From NCBI RefSeq assembly GCF_042652965.1, contig NZ_JBHSHL010000051.1, positions 49,448 through 113,447 on the forward strand: DNA of 64,000 bases, given 5' to 3'. Both the position numbers and the translations under genes were made by a program. The notes below the pieces were generated by a model. The model had not been told where the DNA came from. It ran no database searches and was given only the letters and a program-made list of their open reading frames with translations. Source of the stretch: Filifactor villosus (GTDB taxonomy: Bacteria > Bacillota > Clostridia > Peptostreptococcales > Filifactoraceae). Positions 8,317-17,369 of the stretch are shown one piece after another (position 1 is the first letter of the stretch; each line of letters opens with the position of its first letter).

Positions 8317-8523
8317 GTGTTATTCAAAAGGAAAACCTTTACTTGGATGAAAGGGCGGTTTTTTCGACCGAGGCTGTGAGCCTTTGTGAAACACAAGGCG
8401 TATTTTCGCCCGTCTCGAGGGAAAGACATCGAGCATTTCGTAGTTGCAGATGTCCCGAGGATGAAAAGACGGTCTTTCAGATATAGCATTTATAAAATAT
8501 ATTTAAAGTAGGAGGCGATTTAT

Positions 8524-9756
8524 TTGAACGGAATTTTAAAGATGTGGAATTCTCTGAGTTTGGTTAAGAGAATATTGGTAGGTCTGGTAATAGGAACCAT
8601 CTTGGCGTTGACAGCTCCTGAACAGTTGAAGGGGATCTCTATTTTCGGAGACCTTTTTGTAGGCGCCTTGAGAGCGGTAGCACCTGTTTTGGTCTTTGTC
8701 CTTGTCATGTCCGCAATTTCGCAACACAAGGAAGGGCATCAAACCAATATGAAGTCCATCATTATACTATACTTATTCGGGACCTTGATGGCGGCGGTTG
8801 TTGCGGTGGTAGCCAGCTTTGTGTTTCCCATCGAGTTGGAGTTGGTAACGGGTAATACCGAGATCGCACCTCCCTCGGGAGTTACCGAAGTACTGAAAAA
8901 CCTGTTGATGAACATTGTCGATAACCCAGTCAAAGCTCTGTTCAATGCAAATTATATCGGTATTTTGACCTGGGCGGTTCTTCTCGGTTTTGCACTCAGA
9001 AAGGCTGCAGACAGCACTAAGACGATGATCAACAACTTTTCGGATGCGGTTTCTCAGGTGGTTCGTTGGGTCATTGCTTTTGCACCTCTTGGAATTATGG
9101 GTCTGGTATTTTCGGCGGTATCCACGAGCGGTGTGGAGATTTTTACGACTTACGGCAAGCTTGTTCTTCTATTGGTGGGTTGTATGTTCTTCGTTGCCTT
9201 CGTAATGAACCCCATCATCGTATTTGCAAAGATCAAGCAAAATCCCTATCCTCTTGTATTCAAGTGCGTAAGAGAGAGTGGAGTAACGGCCTTCTTTACG
9301 AGAAGTTCGGCGGCGAACATTCCGGTAAATATGACCTTGTGTGAGAATTTGGGTTTGGATAAGGATACCTACTCCGTATCGATTCCTTTGGGGGCGACGA
9401 TCAACATGGCAGGAGCGGCAATTACCATTTCCGTTTTGGCCTTGGCTGCCGCACATACGGTCGATGCATCCGTAGATATCGGAACGGCCTTCATCCTCAG
9501 TGTACTCTCCGCCGTTTGTGCCTGTGGAGCATCGGGAGTTGCGGGAGGCTCTCTGTTGCTGATCCCTCTGGCTTGCAGCTTGTTCGGGATCCCCAATGAA
9601 GTTGCGATGCAGGTCGTTGCGGTAGGTTTTATCATCGGAGTGATCCAAGACTCCTGCGAGACGGCGTTGAACTCTTCTACAGACGCACTTTTTACTGCGA
9701 CAGCGGAGTTTGCGGAGTGGAAGAAGCAGGGAAAACCCATCGTGATAAAAAAATAA
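8524..9756 (+). CDS. sstT: Sodium:serine/threonine symporter SstT
   Basis: A 410-residue inner-membrane carrier of the dicarboxylate/amino acid:cation symporter family that imports serine and threonine with Na+. Several membrane segments are visible, with the re-entrant serine-rich stretch FFTRSSAANIPVNMTLCENL and the later GVIQDSCETALNSSTDALFT, both typical of SstT. The start is TTG at 8524, supported by AGGAGGCG at about 8510-8517; no ATG is better placed. It stands alone between rplS and a DJ-1-like gene and has its own terminator. Serine uptake also suits TrpB, which consumes serine, but that link is only proximity. Confidence 0.93.
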   Translation: MNGILKMWNSLSLVKRILVGLVIGTILALTAPEQLKGISIFGDLFVGALRAVAPVLVFVLVMSAISQHKEGHQTNMKSIIILYLFGTLMAAVVAVVASFVFPIELELVTGNTEIAPPSGVTEVLKNLLMNIVDNPVKALFNANYIGILTWAVLLGFALRKAADSTKTMINNFSDAVSQVVRWVIAFAPLGIMGLVFSAVSTSGVEIFTTYGKLVLLLVGCMFFVAFVMNPIIVFAKIKQNPYPLVFKCVRESGVTAFFTRSSAANIPVNMTLCENLGLDKDTYSVSIPLGATINMAGAAITISVLALAAAHTVDASVDIGTAFILSVLSAVCACGASGVAGGSLLLIPLACSLFGIPNEVAMQVVAVGFIIGVIQDSCETALNSSTDALFTATAEFAEWKKQGKPIVIKK

Positions 9757-9804
9757 GCGGAATCTTTGATGTCGATAAAGATAAACAAAACAAATTACTA
9801 CTTG

Positions 9805-9837
9805 CAGGATACTCTCATTGGGGGTATCCTGTATTTT
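9805..9837 (+). terminator. Intrinsic terminator after sstT
   Basis: Stem caggata / tatcctg around an internal loop, followed by a T-rich run, about 50 bp past the sstT stop. Confidence 0.75.
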
Positions 9838-10005
9838 GTATAGGAAGAAATTTGAAAGAGGCGAAGGTATTATATTCTTTTGAAGAGTTGTTTTTGAAAC
9901 ATCTTTTTTTATCGATGTGTTCGGACAGAAAGATAATAGGACAAAGTTTCTGTATTATATTAAATTAAAATAAACGTTTGTAACATTTGGGAGGAGGAAA
10001 TAGGC

Positions 10006-10587
10006 ATGAAGAAAACTGCGATTTTTATTTATGAACAGTTTTGTAATTTTGAGATTGCACCTTTGTTGGAAGTTTTAAAAATCAAAAATAAGCCGTTTAC
10101 CGTGTTTTCAAAGGATCTGTCTCCTGTAACAAGTGAGGAGGGTTTGATCGTCCTTCCTCAGAAAAGTATAGAGGATTTCGATGTCGATGAATATGACAGT
10201 CTGGTTTTGCCGGGGGCCATGGATATCAGAGGGGTCGTAGACGATGAGGATAGCATCAATTTCATAAAGAAGTTTTCAAATCTGAAAATAGCGGCCATAT
10301 CCATCGCTCCTATACTACTGCTAAAAAGTTCTATGTTATATTCAAAGAGATTTATGGCGGGGGTCAATAAGGAAGAGTTGATGGAAGAGGGATTTTCTAA
10401 GGAAGATCTCCATCTTATGAGGGATTGGGAGGAAAATGCGAAAGAACCGCTTAAAGATGGATATATTATAGACGGAAATATCATTACATCGGTATCTTAT
10501 GAATTCTTAAGATGGACTTTGGGCTTTGCAAGTATGTTGGAACTTGAAGTTTCTCCTGAGATGTTCGGTATAAGAGAGCAGTTGTAA
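10006..10587 (+). CDS. DJ-1/PfpI-family protein lacking the nucleophilic cysteine
   Basis: A 193-residue protein with the DJ-1/PfpI glutamine-amidotransferase-like fold. It opens MKKTAIFIYEQFCNFEIAPL, followed by DEYDSLVLPGAMDIRG and the strand LKIAAISIAPILLLKSS. At the nucleophile elbow most members have a Cys (AIC.G/AAP); here the residue is Ser in AISIAP, so protease, glyoxalase or deglycase activity is doubtful. Related proteins serve in stress response or as small-molecule sensors. SD GGGAGGAGGAAA precedes the ATG. The gene looks richer in A and T than its neighbours. It lies between sstT and rbgA and forms no obvious operon with either. Function unknown. Confidence 0.85.
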   Translation: MKKTAIFIYEQFCNFEIAPLLEVLKIKNKPFTVFSKDLSPVTSEEGLIVLPQKSIEDFDVDEYDSLVLPGAMDIRGVVDDEDSINFIKKFSNLKIAAISIAPILLLKSSMLYSKRFMAGVNKEELMEEGFSKEDLHLMRDWEENAKEPLKDGYIIDGNIITSVSYEFLRWTLGFASMLELEVSPEMFGIREQL

Positions 10588-10640
10588 AACAAAAATCGAT
10601 AGTTTGATTGGATAATAGCGTGAAAATGGAGGAAGATATT

Positions 10641-11510
10641 ATGGAAAACTTACACATAAACTGGTATCCCGGTCATATGAAAAAGACACGGGAGCTGATC
10701 CGAAAAAATATGTCCATTGTGGATGTGATTGTCGAAGTTATCGACAGCCGAATCCCAAAGAGTAGCAAAAATCCTGATATCGCCGAACTTTCGGGGCACA
10801 AACCTACCATCCTCCTGCTCAACAAGGAAGATCTCTCCGATAAGGAGGAGACGAAGAAGTGGATCGAATACTATAAAAATGGGGGGATGACGGTTCTTCC
10901 TTTTAACGGAACGACCGGAGAAGGGATGAAGGAGTTGGTGAAGGCGGTGGAAGAGGCCTTTCGTCCGAAGTTGGAGAGGTTGCAGGAAAGGGGTCTGAAA
11001 AACCGCTCTATCCGTCTGATGATAGCAGGCATACCCAACTCGGGCAAATCCACCCTGATCAATCGACTGGCGGGCAGAAAGAGCACTCAGACGGGAGACC
11101 GTCCCGGAGTGACCAAGGGTAAACAGTGGGTAAAGCTCAAGGGAGATCTCGAGATGCTCGATACTCCCGGTATTCTTTGGCCAAGGTTTGACGATCAGGA
11201 GGTCGCTCTGATGCTTGCCTTTACGGGTGCGATTAAAGATGAGGTCCTCGATGTGGAGGAGATTGCCTTTGCACTCTTGGACAGATTGAAAAAGAGGTAT
11301 CCGATCAATCTTCAGGAGCGTTACGGCGTTGAGGTCGATCCCGATATGGAAACGATTGTACTTATGGAGGAGATTGCGGAAAAGAGGGGTTTCATCCTCA
11401 AGGGAAGGGAGATTGACTATAAGAGGACGGCGGATGCAATTCTCAATGACTTCCGCGAGGGAAAGACGGGCAGAATCACCTTGGAAGAGTGCAGGTGTGA
11501 AGAGGAGTAG
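10641..11510 (+). CDS. rbgA: Ribosome biogenesis GTPase RbgA (YlqF)
   Basis: A 289-residue circularly permuted GTPase required for late 50S assembly. The permuted order is visible: G4 (LLNKEDL) comes first, then the P-loop AGIPNSGKSTLINRL, the switch GDRPGVTKG and DTPGIL. It opens with the family signature NWYPGHMKKT. The ATG at 10641 follows GGAGGA at 10628-10633 with a 7-bp gap; the in-frame TTG at 10608 has no such site. rnhB follows, the order seen in many Bacillota, so sstT and the DJ-1 gene interrupt the usual rplS-rbgA-rnhB neighbourhood. Confidence 0.97.
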   Translation: MENLHINWYPGHMKKTRELIRKNMSIVDVIVEVIDSRIPKSSKNPDIAELSGHKPTILLLNKEDLSDKEETKKWIEYYKNGGMTVLPFNGTTGEGMKELVKAVEEAFRPKLERLQERGLKNRSIRLMIAGIPNSGKSTLINRLAGRKSTQTGDRPGVTKGKQWVKLKGDLEMLDTPGILWPRFDDQEVALMLAFTGAIKDEVLDVEEIAFALLDRLKKRYPINLQERYGVEVDPDMETIVLMEEIAEKRGFILKGREIDYKRTADAILNDFREGKTGRITLEECRCEEE

Positions 11511-11695
11511 AAGGGACATAACGATGTGTACGGACACGGACAATGTCTTTGAACAATGAGAAGAACAGGCGCTCATACTGTTATATAGGGCGTTGCGTTC
11601 TTGTATGATTTGGATTGGTTTATCATTCGATTTTTTCGGCGATGCTACCCTGATGTTTCCCGATGAATCACGTTGTACAAGGAAAGGAGAGAGCT

Positions 11696-12457
11696 ATGTT
11701 CAGCGGACAGAGCATAGATGGAATAAAAAAGAAATTGAAACTTCTGACTCAGGATGAACTTAGAGTCGCAGAAGATATACTGAAGTCGGATGTGAGGATT
11801 GGAGTGCGTAAACTTGGTTCTTCGCTTGAAAGACAGCGCTTGAAGAGGGAGGAGGCGGAAGAAAGGATCTTACGCATGAAGCGAAAGGAAGAAGGACTCA
11901 AGGCTCAAGGTCATCTTTTTGTCGCCGGTATCGATGAGGCGGGAAGAGGTCCTCTTGCAGGTCCTGTTGTTGCGGCCTGTGTTGTGATGAAGGAAGGTTC
12001 CCTTATCGTCGAGGTCGACGATTCCAAAAAAATCAAAGAGGAGCTCAGAGAGAAACTCTTTGATAGGGTGATCGCAGACAGTATCTCCTTCGGGATAGGA
12101 GTAGCTACCAATGAAGAGATTGACAGGATCAATATTTTGCAAGCGACCTTTCTGGCGATGAGAAGGGCAATGCAATACCTCAATCCTTCCGCGGATTACA
12201 TCCTGATTGACGGAAATCAACTTTTGCCTGAAACACAAAAACAACAGGAAGCAGTGATCCGAGGGGATTCCTCCTGTTACTGTATTGCTTGTGCAAGTAT
12301 ATTGGCAAAGGTCTACCGTGACAGATTGATGAGGGAGTACGACAAGATCTATCCCGAGTTTCAGTTTTCAAAGAACAAGGGTTACGGTACGGCGGAGCAT
12401 TATGAGGCACTCAAGAGGTGGGGAATTACTCCCGTTCACCGGCGCAGTTTCCTCTGA
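11696..12457 (+). CDS. rnhB: Ribonuclease HII
   Basis: A 253-residue RNase HII that incises at ribonucleotides embedded in DNA. The catalytic core starts at FVAGIDEAGRGPLAGPVVAA, whose Asp and Glu are active-site residues. Further acidic residues lie in YILIDGNQLLP and in SILAKVYRDRLM, and the C-terminal NKGYGTAEHYEAL is typical. About 85 extra N-terminal residues, largely helical and charged, precede the core, as in Bacillus RnhB. The ATG at 11696 follows AAAGGAGAG. There are 185 bp of unassigned sequence between rbgA and this gene. Confidence 0.97.
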   Translation: MFSGQSIDGIKKKLKLLTQDELRVAEDILKSDVRIGVRKLGSSLERQRLKREEAEERILRMKRKEEGLKAQGHLFVAGIDEAGRGPLAGPVVAACVVMKEGSLIVEVDDSKKIKEELREKLFDRVIADSISFGIGVATNEEIDRINILQATFLAMRRAMQYLNPSADYILIDGNQLLPETQKQQEAVIRGDSSCYCIACASILAKVYRDRLMREYDKIYPEFQFSKNKGYGTAEHYEALKRWGITPVHRRSFL

Positions 12458-12779
12458 GGTTGATGAGGAGGAATGAGTTTGATATCCATGCTGTCAGTCA
12501 TTGTATTATTGACAGTGTCGCTTTATCCTCCATAGGAGATGAAGAGGACTTTTGCATTCAAGGAACAGATAGGACAAACTTTCTGTTGCAGAATAGGATG
12601 ACATCTCCCATCATAGCAAAGAGCCTTCTTTTCCACAAAAATAACGTGAAAAAAAAGAAGTTTTAAGGGTATGTTTATACTAACGCTTACTGTTAAGTGA
12701 TAAGAGCCTTCCGGGGCCGAGATCAAGAGGAAGAACGACGATGGTACAGGCATCGACGGAAAGAATGAAGGAGATAAAG
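12458..12779. other. Intergenic region, nothing recognised
   Basis: About 320 bp. An 82-codon open frame overlapping the rnhB end (12418-12666) has no SD site and low-quality composition. It must contain the promoter for the two-component system, but I could not identify one with confidence. Confidence 0.4.
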
Positions 12780-13469
12780 ATGATGAAGCATATACTTGTA
12801 GTAGATGATGAAAAAAGAATACGAGACCTTATTGTGATGTATCTAAAGAAGGAAGGTTACGAAGTGACCGACTTCGATAATGCGGACAAGGCCTATGAAT
12901 TTCTCTCGGACAACAGTGTCGATCTGATTGTGCTGGATATTATGATGAGAGGGACCAATGGATTGGATTTGTGCAAGAAGATTAGGACCAACAGCGATGT
13001 ACCCATCATCTTCGTATCTGCGCGAAGTGAGGAATTGGATAGAATCTTGGGGCTTGAACTCGGTGCGGATGACTATCTGGCCAAGCCGTTCAGCGTAAGA
13101 GAACTGATCGTGCGTATTCGCAACATCCTTAAGCGTACGACCAACTATGCACAGAAGAAGGAAGACAATGTCGTATCGGTGGAAGATCTCAAGATCTTTG
13201 TAGAGCAACGAAGCGTAAAGGCGGGAGACGAGGATGTGCCTCTTACGACAAAGGAGTACGAGGTTTTGAAGTTTCTTGTCGAGAATAAAGGCTATCCCTT
13301 ATCGAGGGATAAGATTATCCAAAGCATCTGGGGATATGAGTACGATGGGTATGACAGAAACGTGGACGATACGATCAAACGTCTCAGAAAAAAACTCCGG
13401 GATGCAAACTCTCAGGTCAAAATCCAGACGGTTTGGGGCTATGGATACAAAATCCAGGAAGATGAGTAA
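12780..13469 (+). CDS. OmpR/PhoB-family response regulator
   Basis: A 229-residue regulator. The N-terminal receiver domain has the acidic pair in VVDDEKRIRD, the phospho-acceptor Asp at about residue 53 (VLDIMMRG), the Thr/Ser position in FVSARSEELD and the Lys in ADDYLAKPFS. The C-terminal winged helix ends in YDRNVDDTIKRLRKKL and TVWGYGYKI. SD aaggag lies 6 bp before the ATG at 12780. The cognate histidine kinase begins 3 bp after the stop. The downstream methionine gamma-lyase-type gene overlaps the kinase, so all three are probably co-transcribed. Its DNA target is unknown. Confidence 0.93.
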   Translation: MMKHILVVDDEKRIRDLIVMYLKKEGYEVTDFDNADKAYEFLSDNSVDLIVLDIMMRGTNGLDLCKKIRTNSDVPIIFVSARSEELDRILGLELGADDYLAKPFSVRELIVRIRNILKRTTNYAQKKEDNVVSVEDLKIFVEQRSVKAGDEDVPLTTKEYEVLKFLVENKGYPLSRDKIIQSIWGYEYDGYDRNVDDTIKRLRKKLRDANSQVKIQTVWGYGYKIQEDE

Positions 13470-13472
13470 ACC

Positions 13473-14990
13473 ATGAGTAAAATAGGAAAAAAAATTGTAG
13501 TTAGTTATTTGATTATCGTCTTGTTTACCGTCGGGATCTCGATGGGTATTACCAAGATGAACTTTTCCAACAAACTCAACGCCAAGATCATCCAAGACCT
13601 AAATATGGCTGCCAACGACATGAAGACTGAAATCGAAAATGAACTTCTCAATGTATCCTTGGCTTTGAATAAGGAAGCGACACTGTATGATGTCTTTCCC
13701 AATAACAGGTTGTTTTTTTCGTCCTATCAGTTTTCCACGACTAACTTTGTGATTCAGGATAAGGAGAAGAAGACGATCTTTGAATCTTGGAAGATCAAGG
13801 AAGGAGAAGAGTTCTATAACACCAGTGATAAGACGAAGAAGTTTTTTGAGATGGAACGGACAATAAAGACGCCCAATAAAAAGGCGGTAGCGGGATATCT
13901 GCTTGTAATCGGAGAGAAGGAGGAACTTGGGGTCATCAATTCCCTGATCAATGCGGCTTCCTTTATTGGGCTGGCGATCTCACTGTTCTGTGCGGTGCTT
14001 TTGGCGCTCTTCTTTGAGAGGACGTTTATCCGCCCAATCAATAAACTTAAGAGAAACATCCAGGCATTTTCGCTTGAAGGCAACAACACGTGGGAAGAGA
14101 TTCGTACTCAAGATGAGATCAGTGATCTGAATGACGAATTTAAGAAGATGGCGGAAAATATGATCCATTACGATCAAAATCAAAAAGTTTTTTTCCAGAA
14201 TACATCTCATGAGCTGAAGACGCCGCTGATGTCCATTCAAGGGTATGCGGAGGCGATCCGTGATAACGTTATACCTCAGGAGGATGTGCAGGAATCGTTG
14301 GACATCATCATTGATGAGACCAACAAGCTTACCCATACCGTCGACACCATCGTCTATATGACGAAGTTGGAGAATCCTACGGAGAAGGTGGACAAAAACA
14401 GGGTGCAGAGTTTGGATATGAGGGACTTTGTCAATGAGGTTCTCTACAAGTTCAAGTTTTCCGCAGATGAAAAATCCGTTGTCTTGCACAACAATGTGGA
14501 AGATAATATCTTCCATCGTGTCGATGAAGAGTATATGTTTCGCATCATCAACAATCTGATCTCCAACTCGCTTCGTTATGCAAAGTCCTTAATCAGTATA
14601 GAGGGTTACCATCAAGGCAATGAGTTGGTTCTCAAGGTTGTCGATGACGGACAGGGGTTTGACAAGGCGGAGATAGATAGGGTCTTTGATCGTTTCTTCA
14701 AAGGAGAAGGAGGAAATACGGGATTGGGTCTGTCGATTGTCAAATCTACGGTCAAGCAACTGAAGGGAAGTGTGCGGGCATACAATCCGGAATCCGGAGG
14801 TGCCTGTGTGGAAGTACGTCTGCCAAGACAGCCACACCGGAGGGCGGTAGTAAAAAAGAATGATTTGTATAAGGAAGCGGTAAAACATGTTTCCGCTCAG
14901 GAAAGCAGATGGAGTTTCGGACGTAAGGATGAGGGAGTTAGTGTGCAGAAAGATAAGACTTTGAAAAGGAAGGGTAAAAAACATGAGTGA
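13473..14990 (+). CDS. Membrane sensor histidine kinase with a long basic C-terminal tail
   Basis: A 505-residue HAMP-type kinase. A first membrane segment spans about residues 8-28 and a second about 160-182, bounding an extracellular sensing region of some 130 residues. The HAMP linker follows, with phospho-acceptor His at about 246 in SHELKTPL. Then come the N box (NNLISNSLRYA), G1 (DDGQGF), F (VFDRFFKG) and G2 (NTGLGLSI). Most kinases end soon after the ATPase core; here about 60 mostly charged residues follow, ending KRKGKKHE, and their codons overlap the next gene by 8 bp. The signal sensed is unknown. Confidence 0.93.
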   Translation: MSKIGKKIVVSYLIIVLFTVGISMGITKMNFSNKLNAKIIQDLNMAANDMKTEIENELLNVSLALNKEATLYDVFPNNRLFFSSYQFSTTNFVIQDKEKKTIFESWKIKEGEEFYNTSDKTKKFFEMERTIKTPNKKAVAGYLLVIGEKEELGVINSLINAASFIGLAISLFCAVLLALFFERTFIRPINKLKRNIQAFSLEGNNTWEEIRTQDEISDLNDEFKKMAENMIHYDQNQKVFFQNTSHELKTPLMSIQGYAEAIRDNVIPQEDVQESLDIIIDETNKLTHTVDTIVYMTKLENPTEKVDKNRVQSLDMRDFVNEVLYKFKFSADEKSVVLHNNVEDNIFHRVDEEYMFRIINNLISNSLRYAKSLISIEGYHQGNELVLKVVDDGQGFDKAEIDRVFDRFFKGEGGNTGLGLSIVKSTVKQLKGSVRAYNPESGGACVEVRLPRQPHRRAVVKKNDLYKEAVKHVSAQESRWSFGRKDEGVSVQKDKTLKRKGKKHE

Positions 14991-16185
14991 GTTTAAGGAT
15001 CTTAACAAGGTAGTAGGGTTTTCAACCAAGGCGATCCACGACGGTTTTGTCGCAGAGAATCCGTGGAAGGCGTTAAACCCTCCGATTTTTATGACATCAT
15101 CCTTCGAGTTCTCCTCAATCGAAGAGGCGGATGCCGTCTTCAGAGGAGAGAGTGAAGGCTTCGTCTATACAAGAGGGCGAAACCCCACAACCGAGATATT
15201 GGAGAAGAAGATTGCTTCCCTTGAAGGGGGGGTCGACTCAGTTGCCTTTGCTTCGGGAATGGGGGCGATTGCAGCAACCATCCTCTCGTTTGTGGAGGCG
15301 GGGGATCATATCGTTGCAGGGAAGTCTCTCTACGGTTCCGCCTACGGTTTTTTGAACAAGTTTGTCAAACGTTATGGAGTACAAGTGTCCTTTGTTGATA
15401 CCGGAGATCTCAAACAGGTCGAGGAGGCACTTTGCGACAAGACAAAACTGATCTATCTGGAGACACCGTCCAACCCCGTCCTCAAGATCACCGATATCAA
15501 GGCGGTCTGTACCTTGGCTAAGGAGAGGGGGATCGATGTGGTCGTTGACAATACCTTTGCGACTCCCTATTGGCAGAAACCTCTTCTGCTTGGAGCAACG
15601 GCGGTCGTCCATTCCGCGACAAAGTTTTTCAGCGGTCATGGAGATGTGATAGCGGGAGTGACGACTTCGAAAAGTCAGGACTATATCGATCGATTGAGGT
15701 ACGGCTTTATGTGCGAATTGGGTAGTCCGATCTCTCCGTTTAACGCATGGCTTCTGATTCGGGGTCTGAAAACCTTGGAGATGAGAATGGAGCGTCATGG
15801 CGAAAACGCTATGCTCTTGGCGGAGTATCTGCAGGATCACGACAAGGTCGAGAAGGTATGGTACCCCGGATTAAAGTCGGATGAAGGGTACGATGTTGCC
15901 CGTTCTCAGATGATGGGCTACGGAGCTGTGGTCAGTTTTACTCTCAAAGGCGGCCCGGAGAAGGCGAAGGAACTTCTGACAAAGTTCAAAATGTGCAAGC
16001 TCGCTGTGAGTTTGGGAGATGCGGAAACCTTGGTGGAATCGCCCGCCTTTATGACGCATAGGGACTACGATGCGGCAAGCCTTGAAGAGTTCGGTCTTTC
16101 ATCTTCGATGATTCGGGTTGCAGTCGGTCTGGAGAACAGCAAGGACATCATCATCGACTTCTATGAGGCCTTGAACGAGATTTAG
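14983..16185 (+). CDS. Methionine gamma-lyase-type PLP enzyme
   Basis: A 400-residue Cys/Met-metabolism PLP enzyme. The Schiff-base lysine is in VHSATKFFSGHGDVIAG. The YTRGRNPT and GMGAIAATIL motifs are present, and LGDAETLVESPA resembles methionine gamma-lyases, which split methionine into methanethiol, ammonia and 2-oxobutyrate. The position of the lyase-specific active-site Cys (LYGC in Pseudomonas) is Ser here (SLYGSAYGFL). Cystathionine gamma-lyase or homocysteine desulfhydrase activity is therefore also possible. The ATG at 14983 overlaps the kinase gene by 8 bp. A sensor-regulator pair directly upstream suggests signal-dependent sulfur amino-acid breakdown. Confidence 0.85.
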   Translation: MSEFKDLNKVVGFSTKAIHDGFVAENPWKALNPPIFMTSSFEFSSIEEADAVFRGESEGFVYTRGRNPTTEILEKKIASLEGGVDSVAFASGMGAIAATILSFVEAGDHIVAGKSLYGSAYGFLNKFVKRYGVQVSFVDTGDLKQVEEALCDKTKLIYLETPSNPVLKITDIKAVCTLAKERGIDVVVDNTFATPYWQKPLLLGATAVVHSATKFFSGHGDVIAGVTTSKSQDYIDRLRYGFMCELGSPISPFNAWLLIRGLKTLEMRMERHGENAMLLAEYLQDHDKVEKVWYPGLKSDEGYDVARSQMMGYGAVVSFTLKGGPEKAKELLTKFKMCKLAVSLGDAETLVESPAFMTHRDYDAASLEEFGLSSSMIRVAVGLENSKDIIIDFYEALNEI

Positions 16186-16208
16186 GAATAAAGGTTGTGT
16201 TAAAAAGA

Positions 16209-16302
16209 CACGGCAATATCGCATAATTTGGAAGAACGGTATTATCGAAGGATGAAATTTTTGAAAGTATGGATATGAAAAACTTTCGTGTTTTATAAAC
16301 TC
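16209..16302 (+). repeat. Dispersed repeat family C, copy 2
   Basis: Contains the ordered blocks acggcaatatcgcataattt, tatcgaaggatgaaattttt and aactttcgtgttttataaac. It abuts the family-A element that starts at 16304. Confidence 0.6.
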
Positions 16303-16303
16303 A

Positions 16304-16409
16304 TACTGTTATTCAGTTATGGATATAAACGATCTGTGACCCATAGAAGATAAAATGATTTTTGGCGGTCGCAAAATAAATATATCCATACTTCCATTGT
16401 AAAATAGGA
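16304..16409 (+). mobile_element. Family-A MITE, diverged copy, TSD TCA
   Basis: Starts TACTGTTATTC and ends AAAATAGGA. Flanked by TCA at 16301-16303 and TCA at 16410-16412. The interior aligns with the consensus but is a few bases shorter (106 bp). Confidence 0.8.
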
Positions 16410-16761
16410 TCAGAGGGAGATCGGGAGTTTGTACTTTTGTGACATTTCATAAACTTTTACCTTGTATAGTACGAGGCTTTATTTGAAGCATTGCAATCCG
16501 TCTTACAGATTATAAAAAATCGTCCCATCGCTTATGAACACAGAATATATAGGGATGGCTTGAACGGGCGATGGAATAACGGAGAAATAGAAGGGACTGA
16601 ATATCAATTATTTAGTCTCTTTTTCTTGTTTTGAGAGATATAGAGGGCAGATTAACGACAGACGGAGTTTGAAGATCGGGTCAAAGGACTCGATGTGAAA
16701 GAAGAAATACCGATTATGCCGTTGCAGTACAAGTTCGATTGTCGAATCATATCCATACTAA

Positions 16762-16872
16762 TACTACTATTCTTTTGAATAGTGGATATAAACAATCTGT
16801 GACCCATAGAAGACAACATAGTTTTTCGTCATCGAAAAATAGATATATCCACACTTCTATTGAAAAATAGTA
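16762..16872 (+). mobile_element. Family-A MITE, near-consensus copy
   Basis: A 111-bp copy beginning TACTACTATTCTTTTGAATA and ending TGAAAAATAGTA. It is almost identical to the copies at 33239, 47898 and 63265. The flanks are TAA on the left and TGA on the right, one mismatch from a TNA duplication. Confidence 0.85.
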
Positions 16873-16883
16873 TGACCAATTAA

Positions 16884-16994
16884 TACTATTCTTCCTTTGA
16901 GTTGTGGATATAAACAATCTGTGACCATAGAAGATAAACCGATTTTTCGTAAGTTGAAAAAAGGATATATCCATGCTTCTATTGGGGAATAGTA
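16884..16994 (+). mobile_element. Family-A MITE, diverged copy, TSD TAA
   Basis: A 111-bp copy starting TACTATTCTTCC and ending GGGGAATAGTA. Flanked by TAA at 16881-16883 and TAA at 16995-16997. It lies 11 bp downstream of another copy in the same orientation. Confidence 0.85.
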
Positions 16995-17256
16995 TAAAAT
17001 GTCAGGTGTATGGGAGGTATAGAGATAAATCGGAATTGATAGCAAATGAAAATAAAAAACGAAATGAATACTACTGTAGCGGCACGTCGAAATTCACGGT
17101 AATTCCAACTTTGATATGAATTCTTTCGGTTTATAACCGAGATAAGAAATAAAGCCAAATATCAATATGTCAATAGACCGGGCAATTTAAACAGGCAATA
17201 GTATCAAATAAGAACAGGGCGGTTTTCTTCCCGGATAAAAATTTTTGTAACAAGAG

Positions 17257-17285
17257 TTGACAAACGAAGGGAAAAAATGTAATAT
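17257..17285 (+). promoter_or_regulatory. Promoter of the hrcA-grpE-dnaK-dnaJ operon
   Basis: Consensus TTGACA at 17257-17262 and TAATAT at 17280-17285 with a 17-bp spacer; the CIRCE operator begins 10 bp downstream. Confidence 0.85.
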
Positions 17286-17295
17286 AGAAACAGAG

Positions 17296-17322
17296 TTAGC
17301 ACTCGATAAAGATGAGTGCTAA
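17296..17322 (+). promoter_or_regulatory. CIRCE operator (HrcA binding site)
   Basis: TTAGCACTC at 17296-17304 and GAGTGCTAA at 17314-17322 form a perfect 9-bp inverted repeat with a 9-bp spacer, the canonical CIRCE sequence. It sits just after the promoter of hrcA, so HrcA represses its own operon. Confidence 0.98.
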
Positions 17323-17369
17323 TAAAACGATAAAAGATCGTAAATAAGGATGAAAGGTGCAGGTGGGTT

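Larger units (their letters stand above)
16186..17369. other. Repeat-rich intergenic region before hrcA
   Basis: About 1.2 kb without a gene. It holds a family-C copy (16209-16302), three family-A MITEs (16304-16409, 16762-16872, 16884-16994), a further diverged repeat ending near 17204, and the CIRCE-regulated hrcA promoter. It is the densest cluster of repeats in the window. Minus-strand frames here are merely MITE sequence. Confidence 0.75.

Noticed and set aside
12418..12666. 82-codon frame overlapping the end of rnhB
   Set aside because: Begins inside rnhB, lacks an SD site and has no recognisable motif.
16747..17045. Short minus-strand frames with repeated MDISFFQLTKNRF-like peptides
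   Set aside because: They are translations of family-A MITE copies, and similar peptides appear wherever a copy lies; no start signals.
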